Source: Acidimicrobiaceae bacterium
GTDB lineage: Bacteria; Actinomycetota; Acidimicrobiia; Acidimicrobiales; Ilumatobacteraceae
Direction of reading: 5' to 3'
Assembly: GCA_947450115.1 (NCBI GenBank)
Contig: CANFUE010000001.1
Location: 124,001-188,000, forward strand
DNA: 64,000 nt
Shown: piece by piece, positions 51,895-60,119 of the stretch
Position numbering within the stretch: the stretch's first letter is position 1
Layout of the letters: the number at the start of each line of letters is the position of its first letter
Translations under genes and position numbers: made by a program
Notes under the pieces: model-generated
What the model was told of the DNA's origin: nothing
The model's input: the letters and a program-made list of their open reading frames with translations, nothing else
Databases searched by the model: none

Positions 51895-53250
51895 TTATTT
51901 GCCCGTGTAAAAAGCATCAGCAACATCGAGTGCCTCATCGATAATGGCTAAACCATCACGCAATTCCTGATCGGAAATGACGAGTGGTGGCACCACGTGC
52001 AATCGATTGAAGTGTGTAAATGGCCACAGGTTTTTTGCCTTGCACGCTGCCGCTAGATCGCCCATTGGTTGCGCGGCAGGCCCTGATGCATTGAAGGGAA
52101 CAAGTGGTTCACGCGTTTCACGATCGCGCACCAGCTCAATTGCCCAAAACACGCCCAAGCCACGAACATCGCCCACGCTTGGATGTTTTGCTTTTAATTT
52201 TTCAAGCTCTGGCCCAATGATGTCTGCGCCCAAATGCCGGGCATGCTCCACGATCTTTTCTTCTTTGAAAATATTGATGGAGGCAACGGCCGATGCACAT
52301 GCAAGCGGGTGACCGCTATAGGTCAGACCACCGGGGTATGGCTTTTGACGGAAGGTTTCAGAGATGCGATCAGAAATAATGACGCCACCCAATGGCAAGT
52401 AACCCGAGTTCACGCCTTTAGCGAAGCAGATGAGATCGGGAGCAACATTCCAATGGTCAACTGCAAACCATTCACCGCAGCGACCAAAACCCGACATCAC
52501 TTCATCGCAAATCATCACGATGCCAGTGCGATCGCAAATGTCACGGACACCTTGCAAATAACCCGGTGGTGGTACCAAAATTCCGTTGGTACCTACAACG
52601 CTTTCTAAAACAATGGCGGCAATATTGTTTGCACCTTCCACCATAACGACGTCTTCAAGATGCTGTAGTGCGCGTTCGCTTTCTTCAATGTCGCTTTGTG
52701 AATAGAACTGCGAACGGTATGGGTATGGCCCCCAGAATTTAATGATTCCCGTGGTTGATGGCTCACTGCCCCAACGTCGCGGGTCACCGGTCAATTGAAT
52801 AGCCGCTGCGGTTCCACCGTGGTAACTGCGATACGCAGAAAGCACTTTGTGGCGGCCTGTGTGAACACGCGCCATACGTATTGCGTTTTCTGTTGCCTCT
52901 GCCCCGCCGTTGGTGAAAAAAACCATGTTCAAGTCACCAGGAGCGAGTTCACAAATGAGTCGTGCTGCTTCACTGCGCGCATCGTTGGCATGTATTGGAG
53001 AAATGGTGCACAAGCGATCTGCATATTCTTTAATTGCTGCAATAAGTTTTGGATGCTGGTGGCCAATATTGACGTTGACGAGTTGGCTCGAAAAGTCGAG
53101 GTACTTGCGCCCTGTTTCATCCCAAAACCATGAACCTTCGCCGCCAGCAACCACCAATGGATTCAATGTGCTTTGCGCCGACCACGAGTGAAAGACGTGT
53201 TGACGGTCGTTAGCAAAAGCCTGCGATGGATTGGTGTCGAGAATGGCCAT
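51895..53250 (-). CDS. Class III aminotransferase, probably beta-alanine (or omega-amino acid) aminotransferase
   Basis: A 451-residue PLP-dependent enzyme. The PLP lysine is K278 in ICFAKGVNSGYLPLGGV, preceded by CDEVMSGFGRCGEW, and FFTNGGAEATENAIRMAR binds the cofactor phosphate. The long N-terminal part and LVNVNIGHQHPKLI are typical of the omega-amino acid:pyruvate and beta-alanine group. Its neighbours (dihydropyrimidinase, mmsA) point to removal of the amino group of beta-alanine or 3-aminoisobutyrate, giving the substrate of MmsA. It starts 9 bp after the fhs stop, in the operon running from livH through livF and fhs. Confidence 0.9.
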   Translation of the reverse strand: MAILDTNPSQAFANDRQHVFHSWSAQSTLNPLVVAGGEGSWFWDETGRKYLDFSSQLVNVNIGHQHPKLIAAIKEYADRLCTISPIHANDARSEAARLICELAPGDLNMVFFTNGGAEATENAIRMARVHTGRHKVLSAYRSYHGGTAAAIQLTGDPRRWGSEPSTTGIIKFWGPYPYRSQFYSQSDIEESERALQHLEDVVMVEGANNIAAIVLESVVGTNGILVPPPGYLQGVRDICDRTGIVMICDEVMSGFGRCGEWFAVDHWNVAPDLICFAKGVNSGYLPLGGVIISDRISETFRQKPYPGGLTYSGHPLACASAVASINIFKEEKIVEHARHLGADIIGPELEKLKAKHPSVGDVRGLGVFWAIELVRDRETREPLVPFNASGPAAQPMGDLAAACKAKNLWPFTHFNRLHVVPPLVISDQELRDGLAIIDEALDVADAFYTGK

Positions 53251-53259
53251 GTGAAAAGA

Positions 53260-54957
53260 CTAGAACAGCCCGACGACATTGCCCTCGTCGTCGAGGTCAA
53301 TGCTTTCAGCAGCAGGCGCAGAGCCGAGACCTGGCATGGTGCTCATATCGCCGCAGATGGGGTACACAAAGCCCGCCCCCACCGAGGCGCGCACTTCACG
53401 TACACGTAAAATATGGCCTGTTGGTGCACCTTTCAAAGTGGGGTCGGCCGAAATACTGAGGTGCGTTTTAGCAATACACACTGGCAAATTGCCCATCCCC
53501 AGATTTTCATACCGATCAAGCTGTTCGCTCGCTAACTCGGAATACTCCACACTGGCTGCACCGTAAATAGTGCTGGCCACTTTTTCAATTTTTTCGCGAA
53601 GTGAAAACGAGTCGGGGTACAACATGGAAAATGTGGTAGGTTCGTTGCACGCTTCTACTACTGCATGCGCAAGTTCAATAGCACCTGCTCCACCGTCGGC
53701 AAAATGCGTACACACAGCAACTCTTGCGCCCATCTCTTGTGCAATGCGACGAATCACTTCATGTTCACTGGCATGATCGGTGGGAAATGCATTGATTGCA
53801 ACTACGGGCGAAACACCATGCACTTGCACATTTTCGATTTGCTTACGCAAATTTGCAGCTCCTGCCAAAACATGTTCTGGGTTCTCTTCTAAAAGTTCTG
53901 GCGGCAAGGGTTTCCCAGCAACAATTTTGTACTCGCCACTATGCGCTTTTAATGCACGTACAGTTGCAACAAGAACTGCGGCATCGGGCTTCAAACCCGA
54001 CACTCTGCATTTAATATTGAAGAAACGCTCTGCACCCATGTCGGCACCAAAACCTGCTTCAGTAATCACATAATCGGCCATGCGCATTGCCATCAGGTCA
54101 CCCATCACTGAAGAGTTACCAGTAGCAATATTTCCAAAAGGCCCTGTGTGCACGATGACCGGTGTGTTTTCGAGGGTCTGCATGAGGTTTGGCTGCAGTG
54201 CATCTTTCAGAATTACTGCCATCGCTCCTGCTGCGCGCAATTGTTCGGCAGTTACTGCGGCACCACCTGTGGTGTAACCCACCACAATGCGACCCAAACG
54301 TTGGCGCATGTCTTTCAATGAAGTAGACAAACCGAGTAACGCCATCACTTCGGAAGCAGCAGTGATATCGAAGCCTGTGTTGCGTTCAACTCCATCCATT
54401 TTTCCACCACGGCCAATGGCAATGGAACGAAGTGACCGATCATTCACATCGAGCGCGCGTCGCCATGTGATGTTGTTTGGGTCGAGGCCAAGTTCATTTC
54501 CTCGAAAGAGATGATTGTCGAGCAGTGCAGCCAACAAATTGTGTGCTGCTGTTACCGCGTGAAAGTCGCCAGTCAGGTGCAGGTTCAAGTTCTCCATGGG
54601 TACTACTTGGCTATACCCACCGCCCGCCGCCCCGCCCTTAATGCCAAATGTGGGCCCCATTGAGGGTTGGCGCAAAGTGAGCACTGCCTTTTTGCCAATG
54701 CGCCCCATTGCCTGACCAAGACCCACCGAGGTAGTGGTTTTCCCCTCACCCAACGGTGTTGGCGTAATGGCTGTGACCACCACATATTTGCCCAAAGGAC
54801 GGCCCTGAAGAGCCCCTAAGGCTGCCAGCTTGATTTTTGCCACACCTCGGCCATATGGCTCTAAAAACTCACTAGGCAAGTTCAGTTGTTCAGCTATGTC
54901 GCTGAGCGGGGCAAGTTGTGCCTTGCGCGCAATATCGATGTCGGAAGGAAACGACAC
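53260..54957 (-). CDS. fhs: Formate-tetrahydrofolate ligase
   Basis: A 565-residue enzyme that makes 10-formyl-THF from formate, THF and ATP. The P-loop is in ITPTPLGEGKTTTSVGLGQ, followed by LRQPSMGPTFGIKGGAAGGG, EDALQPNLMQTLENTP-like and VVAINAFPTDHASE segments, all family-typical. It starts at GTG 54957, 5 bp after the livF stop, and the aminotransferase starts 9 bp after its own. Presence in a transporter/amino-acid catabolism operon is unusual; formate assimilation from the degraded substrate would explain it. The protein looks intact. Confidence 0.95.
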   Translation of the reverse strand: MSFPSDIDIARKAQLAPLSDIAEQLNLPSEFLEPYGRGVAKIKLAALGALQGRPLGKYVVVTAITPTPLGEGKTTTSVGLGQAMGRIGKKAVLTLRQPSMGPTFGIKGGAAGGGYSQVVPMENLNLHLTGDFHAVTAAHNLLAALLDNHLFRGNELGLDPNNITWRRALDVNDRSLRSIAIGRGGKMDGVERNTGFDITAASEVMALLGLSTSLKDMRQRLGRIVVGYTTGGAAVTAEQLRAAGAMAVILKDALQPNLMQTLENTPVIVHTGPFGNIATGNSSVMGDLMAMRMADYVITEAGFGADMGAERFFNIKCRVSGLKPDAAVLVATVRALKAHSGEYKIVAGKPLPPELLEENPEHVLAGAANLRKQIENVQVHGVSPVVAINAFPTDHASEHEVIRRIAQEMGARVAVCTHFADGGAGAIELAHAVVEACNEPTTFSMLYPDSFSLREKIEKVASTIYGAASVEYSELASEQLDRYENLGMGNLPVCIAKTHLSISADPTLKGAPTGHILRVREVRASVGAGFVYPICGDMSTMPGLGSAPAAESIDLDDEGNVVGLF

Positions 54958-54962
54958 GGGCT

Positions 54963-55679
54963 TTAATGACCGCCCAGGTATGCGGCACGCACTGCTGGGT
55001 CGTTGAGCAAGTCGGCACCCACACCGGTTTTCACCACATGGCCAGTTTCCAAAACGTATCCGCGGTGCGCGCGGCGCAATGCTTGCGAAGCATTTTGTTC
55101 CACGAGAAGAACTGTTGTGCCTTGCTTATTAATTTCGGTGATGATGTTGAAAATTTGAGCTATGAGTTTTGGGGCCAGACCCATAGACGGTTCATCGAGT
55201 AGCAACAAACGTGGACGACTCATGAGCGCACGACCAATGGCAAGCATTTGCTGCTCGCCGCCAGAAAGTGTTCCACCCAATTGGGTAATGCGCTCTTGCA
55301 TACGTGGGAAGAGTTCTAGTACGCGGGCAAGGTCGGCATCTTTAGCGCTCGACTTATGATCTTTGCGTGTGTATGTGCCCATGTCGAGATTCTCTCGAAC
55401 GGTCATTCCTGGGAAAATGCCTCGACCCTCAGGCGACTGACAAATACCCAATTTCACACGCTCATGTGAAGGCATATTCGTAATGTCTTTGCCCTCAAAA
55501 ATAATGTTGCCACCCACCACATTGCGTAAGCCAGAGATGGTGCGCATTGTTGTTGTCTTACCAGCACCGTTCGCGCCAACGAGGGTCACAATTTCGCCTT
55601 CATTCACGTTGAAAGAAATACCCTTTAACGCTTCTATTTTTCCGTAGGCAACACGGAGATCTTGCACCTCAAGCATCAT
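54963..55679 (-). CDS. livF: Branched-chain amino acid-type ABC transporter ATP-binding protein LivF
   Basis: A 238-residue ATPase of the HAAT importer family: Walker A GANGAGKTTTMRTISG, signature LSGGEQQMLAIGRALMSRP, Walker B LLLLDEPSMGLAP, the LivF-type form. It overlaps the end of livG by 11 bp and lies 5 bp before fhs, so the transporter genes and fhs are one transcription unit. The substrate cannot be read from sequence; HAAT systems import branched-chain amino acids, urea, amides and related compounds. Confidence 0.92.
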   Translation of the reverse strand: MMLEVQDLRVAYGKIEALKGISFNVNEGEIVTLVGANGAGKTTTMRTISGLRNVVGGNIIFEGKDITNMPSHERVKLGICQSPEGRGIFPGMTVRENLDMGTYTRKDHKSSAKDADLARVLELFPRMQERITQLGGTLSGGEQQMLAIGRALMSRPRLLLLDEPSMGLAPKLIAQIFNIITEINKQGTTVLLVEQNASQALRRAHRGYVLETGHVVKTGVGADLLNDPAVRAAYLGGH

Positions 55680-56445
55680 CGTCAGGCACTCCTAAATACG
55701 CAGCAACCACAGCTGGGTTGTCTTGCACCTCACTTGGTGTGCCCATAGCAATGACCTTGCCAAAGTCGAGCACCACAATGCGGTCAGTTACACCCATGAC
55801 CAAACTCATATCGTGCTCAATTAAAAGCACCGTGTACCCCTGGTCGCGAATTTTGCGGATGAGATCCATTAATTCAACTTTTTCCGCAGGTGTGAAACCG
55901 GCTGCTGGCTCATCGAGGCATAAAAGCTGTGGCTTGGTAGCTAATGCACGCGCAATTTCAAGACGACGTTGGTACCCGTAAGGCAAATTACGCGCAGCAT
56001 CGCCAGCACGGTCGGCAATACCCATAAAGGTGAGCAACTCCATAGCCGTGTTACGACCTTCTGCTTCTTCACGATGATGCCGTGGCAAACCAAGAAGCGC
56101 TCCACCCACACTGGTGCGATGATTCGCATCGGCACCCACCATGACATTTTCAATTGCGGTCATGTCGGGGAACAAGCGAATGTTTTGGAACGTACGCGCA
56201 ATGCCTCGCTTGGTAATTTGAAAACGCTTTAAACCCGCAAGTGACTTGCCGTCGAAAAGAACACCGCCATTAGTTGCTGTGTATACGCCCGTCATCACGT
56301 TAAAGCAGGTTGTTTTCCCTGCCCCGTTCGGACCAATGAGACCAAGAATTTCACCACGACGAATGGAAAAGGTGACATCATCAAGAGCAGTAACACCGCC
56401 AAATTGCATGGTGACATGATCGAGTTCTAAAAGATTGTCGCTCAT
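55669..56445 (-). CDS. livG: Branched-chain amino acid-type ABC transporter ATP-binding protein LivG
   Basis: A 258-residue ATPase partnering LivF. Walker [19 protein letters not shown], the [16 protein letters not shown] segment specific to LivG, signature [17 protein letters not shown], and Walker [16 protein letters not shown] are present. The signature [10 protein letters not shown] deviates from LSGGQ, as in all LivG proteins. The ATG at 56445 is right: the frame extends to 56658 within livM, with no family similarity. It begins 2 bp after the livM stop and overlaps livF by 11 bp. Confidence 0.92.
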   Translation of the reverse strand: MSDNLLELDHVTMQFGGVTALDDVTFSIRRGEILGLIGPNGAGKTTCFNVMTGVYTATNGGVLFDGKSLAGLKRFQITKRGIARTFQNIRLFPDMTAIENVMVGADANHRTSVGGALLGLPRHHREEAEGRNTAMELLTFMGIADRAGDAARNLPYGYQRRLEIARALATKPQLLCLDEPAAGFTPAEKVELMDLIRKIRDQGYTVLLIEHDMSLVMGVTDRIVVLDFGKVIAMGTPSEVQDNPAVVAAYLGVPDDDA

Positions 56446-56447
56446 GT

Positions 56448-57551
56448 TCACTCCTTGTCTGCCGGTGCAGTATTTGTTGCAGGTTTCCAAGATGCCAACC
56501 AACGCTCTTTGCGAATTTTGCGAGGAATGAGACCCTGTGGACGAAACACCATGACCAATACCAGCGCAACACCAAACACGAACACACGCTTGTCGGCAAA
56601 ACCGCGGAAGCGCTCTGGCATCCATGCCACTAGTGCCCCACCCATAATGGCGCCCCACATGTTTCCTGCTCCACCAAGCACTACTGCTGCGAGGAACAAA
56701 ATGGAGAGCTGCAATGGGAAGTTGCTGGGGTTAATGAATTGCACCTTGCCGGCATAGAGCGAGCCGGCGAGTCCGCCAATTGCTGCACCAATGGCAAAGG
56801 CCCACAACTTAAATTTGAAAGTATCAACACCCATCAGTTCTGCTGCGTCTTCATCTTCACGTATGGCATTCCATGAACGCCCTACACGACTATTTTCCAA
56901 GCGACGCAACAAGAAAATCACAATCAAAATGACGGTAAGCCCCAGAAAGAAATACGGCTTTGCATCGAGCACGCCAAACTTCAACGGACCAATGCTTGGT
57001 GGAGTAGCAATTTTGCTAATACCTCGGCTATCGCCAAGCCAATGCGTGTTGTTGGCGGTAATACGAATAATTTCGCCGAAGCCAAGCGTCACAATTGCTA
57101 AGTAGTCTCCACGTAAACGCAGCGTGGGTGTACCCAATATGACGCCGGCCAGCATGGACACTAAAACTGCAATGGGCATACACACGAGCCACGGCAAGTT
57201 GGCATGTTGGCTCGACAAAATAGCAACCGTATACGCACCAACGGCATAGAAACCCACATACCCAAGGTCGAGCAGTCCGGCAAGACCCACCACAACATTG
57301 AGTCCCAATGCCACTAAAACGAAAATCACTACCTGGTCGGTGAGCACACTTGGAAAACTTGTTCCGGGCGTTTCAATGATCCAACCCAATACAGGAATAT
57401 TCGGCCACCATGGCAATAAGTACACAGCAAGAATGCAAATAGCGCCAAAAGACCACCGCACCGAGCGTGACTGTTTACCCAGTTCTTCACCGAGGCGTGA
57501 AACAGAACGCGCGCCAGAAGTAACGCTCTTCATTGATTCAGACAAACTCAT
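56448..57551 (-). CDS. livM: Branched-chain amino acid-type ABC transporter permease LivM
   Basis: A 367-residue membrane permease with about nine or ten helices. DLGYVGFYAVGAYTVAIL near residues 93-110, LRLRGDYLAIVTLGFGEI and VVLGGAGNMWGAIMGGALVAW are LivM signatures. A 30-residue polar N-terminus precedes the first helix. The ATG at 57551 overlaps the livH stop by 4 bp. It forms the translocation pore with LivH. Confidence 0.93.
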   Translation of the reverse strand: MSLSESMKSVTSGARSVSRLGEELGKQSRSVRWSFGAICILAVYLLPWWPNIPVLGWIIETPGTSFPSVLTDQVVIFVLVALGLNVVVGLAGLLDLGYVGFYAVGAYTVAILSSQHANLPWLVCMPIAVLVSMLAGVILGTPTLRLRGDYLAIVTLGFGEIIRITANNTHWLGDSRGISKIATPPSIGPLKFGVLDAKPYFFLGLTVILIVIFLLRRLENSRVGRSWNAIREDEDAAELMGVDTFKFKLWAFAIGAAIGGLAGSLYAGKVQFINPSNFPLQLSILFLAAVVLGGAGNMWGAIMGGALVAWMPERFRGFADKRVFVFGVALVLVMVFRPQGLIPRKIRKERWLASWKPATNTAPADKE

Positions 57552-58672
57552 ACGCGTGCCTTTGCCAGCGACTCACCCAATAAGCCAGTGGGGCGGAACA
57601 TCAATACAACCAGCAAAAGCACAAAGGCAATGACGTCTTTCCATTGCCCGCCAAACAATGCTGAGCCGTAGTTTTCCGAGAGACCAAGCACCATGCCACC
57701 TAGTAACGCGCCTCGCAAGTTACCAATACCACCCAGCACTGCTGCAGTAAAACTCTTCACACCAAGCAGAAAACCAATATTGAACTTCGTTTGGTCGTAT
57801 ACCAAGGTGAACATCATTGCGGCCCCGCCGGCCATCACACCGCCCAGCAAGAAGGTCACCAAAATGACGAAGTCAACATTGACTCCTAAAATTTTTGCCG
57901 TTTCAACATCTTGCGCAACTGCTCGCACACCACGCCCCAGGCGCGTGCGGTTAACAAACAACAACAATGCTGTCATCATCAGCAATGCGCCAACAATGAC
58001 AATGACATAGTCAATACGAATGTCGGTTCCGAACAACTTGAAAAGTGTTTTCTTCTCTAAAACGCGAGGCGTTTGATATTGCTCTCGGTCGCGTGGCCCC
58101 CAAATAGCAACTGCTTCTGTAATTGCCGTCGATGCTCCAATTGCGGAAATAAGAAATGCCAATCGAGGCGCCTGACGACCGCGACGGAAAAGACTGAGGT
58201 ACATCCACGCAATGGGGCCAGTGCCAATGATGCCAAAGAGGAGGTTTGACTTTGGCGTGTTGAAAAATATCAGCCCAACAACAAAAGCGGTAACAAATGC
58301 CAGCACTACTGCACCGAATTGATCGCCAGAACCACGTAAAGGCCGGTACGCGGCCCGCTCGAGCGCAACTGCGCCCGCACCCGACAGCACCATTGAGCCC
58401 ACAAGACACGCAACCAAAATGAGAATTAATTGAAAGCCCGTGCGGTAGGGATACTTTCCCGCTTCCAACATGGGCAACCCCAACACGTTTGTTGCTGTAA
58501 TGAGCGAGGCAAATGTGCCAATCATGAAAATTTCAGAATGAGCAAAGTTGATGAGGCGCAACACGCCATACACCAAGGTGTATCCCAACGCCACAAGGGC
58601 ATAGATCGAACCTAAAGCCACTCCCGTGACCGTGAGATCCCAAAATGTTCTGTATATCAGCCAGTCGCGCAT
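57548..58672 (-). CDS. livH: Branched-chain amino acid-type ABC transporter permease LivH
   Basis: A 374-residue permease, longer than the usual 290-310 of LivH. ALGYTLVYGVLRLINFAHSE at the N-terminus and AVLGGIGNLRGALLGGMVLG near the C-terminus are diagnostic. The extra length lies in the middle (residues about 105-215), with an added hydrophobic segment and a charged loop containing IWGPRDREQYQTP. It is the first gene of the livHMGF-fhs-aminotransferase run, 123 bp after livK, with a strong hairpin in between. Overlaps livM by 4 bp. Confidence 0.92.
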   Translation of the reverse strand: MRDWLIYRTFWDLTVTGVALGSIYALVALGYTLVYGVLRLINFAHSEIFMIGTFASLITATNVLGLPMLEAGKYPYRTGFQLILILVACLVGSMVLSGAGAVALERAAYRPLRGSGDQFGAVVLAFVTAFVVGLIFFNTPKSNLLFGIIGTGPIAWMYLSLFRRGRQAPRLAFLISAIGASTAITEAVAIWGPRDREQYQTPRVLEKKTLFKLFGTDIRIDYVIVIVGALLMMTALLLFVNRTRLGRGVRAVAQDVETAKILGVNVDFVILVTFLLGGVMAGGAAMMFTLVYDQTKFNIGFLLGVKSFTAAVLGGIGNLRGALLGGMVLGLSENYGSALFGGQWKDVIAFVLLLVVLMFRPTGLLGESLAKARV

Positions 58673-58730
58673 GTGTCCCCGAGAACGAATATGTTCCCCT
58701 GTTGTTTAGCAGAAAATCTCATATATAAAA

Positions 58731-58762
58731 GAATGGCCGGGAACATTTGTTCCCGGCCATTC
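58731..58762 (-). terminator. Hairpin terminator/attenuator between livK and livH
   Basis: A perfect 14-bp stem (GAATGGCCGGGAAC paired with GTTCCCGGCCATTC) around an ATTT loop. On the minus strand it is followed by TTTTATATAT, a U-rich tract, and it lies 34 bp downstream of the livK stop. It would stop or partly attenuate transcription so that the binding protein is made in excess over the permeases, as in many ABC operons. Confidence 0.82.
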
Positions 58763-58795
58763 CAGATTACGCATCTCTCAATGAGAGATGATTTT

Positions 58796-59968
58796 TTACT
58801 TGATCAATCCGAGTGAAACAATCTTGCCTGCATCTACTTTGTAGGCGTAAACAGCGTTTCCTGCAACTTCACCCGTTGCATCCCACTTGATCTGCTTGGT
58901 GACACCAGCAGCGTCATAGGTACCGAGGAACTCAAGAACGCCAGCGCGGTCGGTCTTGCCAGCAGCAATCGCGGCAAGGAATGCCTTTGCTGCGTCGTAA
59001 GCCTCTGCACCGTAGGTCTGTGGTGTTTCACCAGGGAACTTAGCGGTGTAAGCAGCTGCGAATTCAGCGTTTGAAGCACCATCTGCACATGTGCAAGTGA
59101 TGATGGATCCATCGGCAGCAGGACCTGCAGCATCGATATAACCCTGATCTTTTACGCCGTCACCGAACACGAGTGTTGCGGTCACGCCAGCATCACGAAG
59201 TTGCTTGGCAAGCTTGCCAGCTTCTGCGTAGTAGCCGCCGTAGAAAATTGCATCTGGAGCAGCAGCTTTCATCTTGCTGACAGCAGCTGAGAAGTCAGCA
59301 GCCTTAGGGTCGATTGAATCGCTTGCAACAACAGCAGCACCAAGAGTTGTCTTCACAATGTCGGCAAGACCCTTGCCGTATTCTGAAGCGTCGTCGATAA
59401 CGCCAACTTTGGCTGCAGCCAATGTCTTTGAAATGTAAGTAGCAATGCCAGGGCCTTGCTTGTCGTCACCAGCAAGTGCACGGTGGAAGACTTTCCAGTT
59501 GTTGTCATTCAATGCTTCGTTCGTTGCCGAAGGAGTAATGAGGGCAAGACCTGCTGCATCAAACAATGGGTCTGCTGCTTTTGACTCGCCTGAGAATGCA
59601 GGACCAACGATGCCAAGAATGCTCTTGTCGGCAATTGCCTTCTGAGCAAGTGCTGGAGCTTGTGCTGGGTCACCTTGTGAGTCGAAGTCAACAAGGCCAA
59701 CCTGGCAACCAGGGTTTGCTGTGTTGAATTCGCTGACTGCAAGGTCTGCACCAGCCCGAATATTTTTACCGAGGTTGCCGGCGTCGCCAGAAAGCGCACC
59801 AAAGAAAGCGATGGAAACGCTATTGCAGGTTACGCCAGCAGCTGCTGCAGTGTCTGCAGTTACGACGGTGTCGGATGATGAGCTGTCGTTATCGCTACCG
59901 CAAGCTGCGGTAACGAAAGCAAAGCTCACCGCAATTGCGCCTACGCGCAACAGAGTGGATTTCTTCAT
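58796..59968 (-). CDS. livK: ABC transporter substrate-binding lipoprotein, LivK type
   Basis: A 390-residue periplasmic-binding-type lipoprotein of the leucine/isoleucine/valine (ANF receptor-like) class. The signal VRVGAIAVSFAFVTAAC-like stretch ends in a VTAACGS lipobox followed by a Ser/Asp-rich linker. SIAFFGALSGDAGNLGKNIR, ILGIVGPAFSGESKAADPLF and AYTAKFPGETPQTYGAEAYDA are typical. The ATG at 59968 sits behind GGGGAGAA, a strong ribosome-binding site; an upstream in-frame start at 60007 is rejected. It is the first gene of the liv unit and is followed by the hairpin at 58731. Ligand unknown. Confidence 0.93.
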   Translation of the reverse strand: MKKSTLLRVGAIAVSFAFVTAACGSDNDSSSSDTVVTADTAAAAGVTCNSVSIAFFGALSGDAGNLGKNIRAGADLAVSEFNTANPGCQVGLVDFDSQGDPAQAPALAQKAIADKSILGIVGPAFSGESKAADPLFDAAGLALITPSATNEALNDNNWKVFHRALAGDDKQGPGIATYISKTLAAAKVGVIDDASEYGKGLADIVKTTLGAAVVASDSIDPKAADFSAAVSKMKAAAPDAIFYGGYYAEAGKLAKQLRDAGVTATLVFGDGVKDQGYIDAAGPAADGSIITCTCADGASNAEFAAAYTAKFPGETPQTYGAEAYDAAKAFLAAIAAGKTDRAGVLEFLGTYDAAGVTKQIKWDATGEVAGNAVYAYKVDAGKIVSLGLIK

Positions 59969-60095
59969 TATTTTCTCCCCTTGTTCTATGAGTCGACTTT
60001 GACCCACAGGTTGGTTGGTGGTTACCGCAAGGTTAGACCGTCTTTACGAAACGTTCAACAAGTGACGCCTGGCTCACCGCCATTGGAAACCCTTA

Positions 60096-60119
60096 CAAAA
60101 TAAAGGTTTCAGGAAACCT
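60096..60119 (-). terminator. Hairpin terminator at the end of the first subtilase gene
   Basis: On the minus strand AGGTTT-CCTG-AAACCT is followed by TTTATTTT. The hairpin overlaps the subtilase stop codon (60109-60111). The 6-bp stem is short and AT-leaning, so its strength is uncertain, but position and U-tract fit an intrinsic terminator separating the protease gene from livK. Confidence 0.55.
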
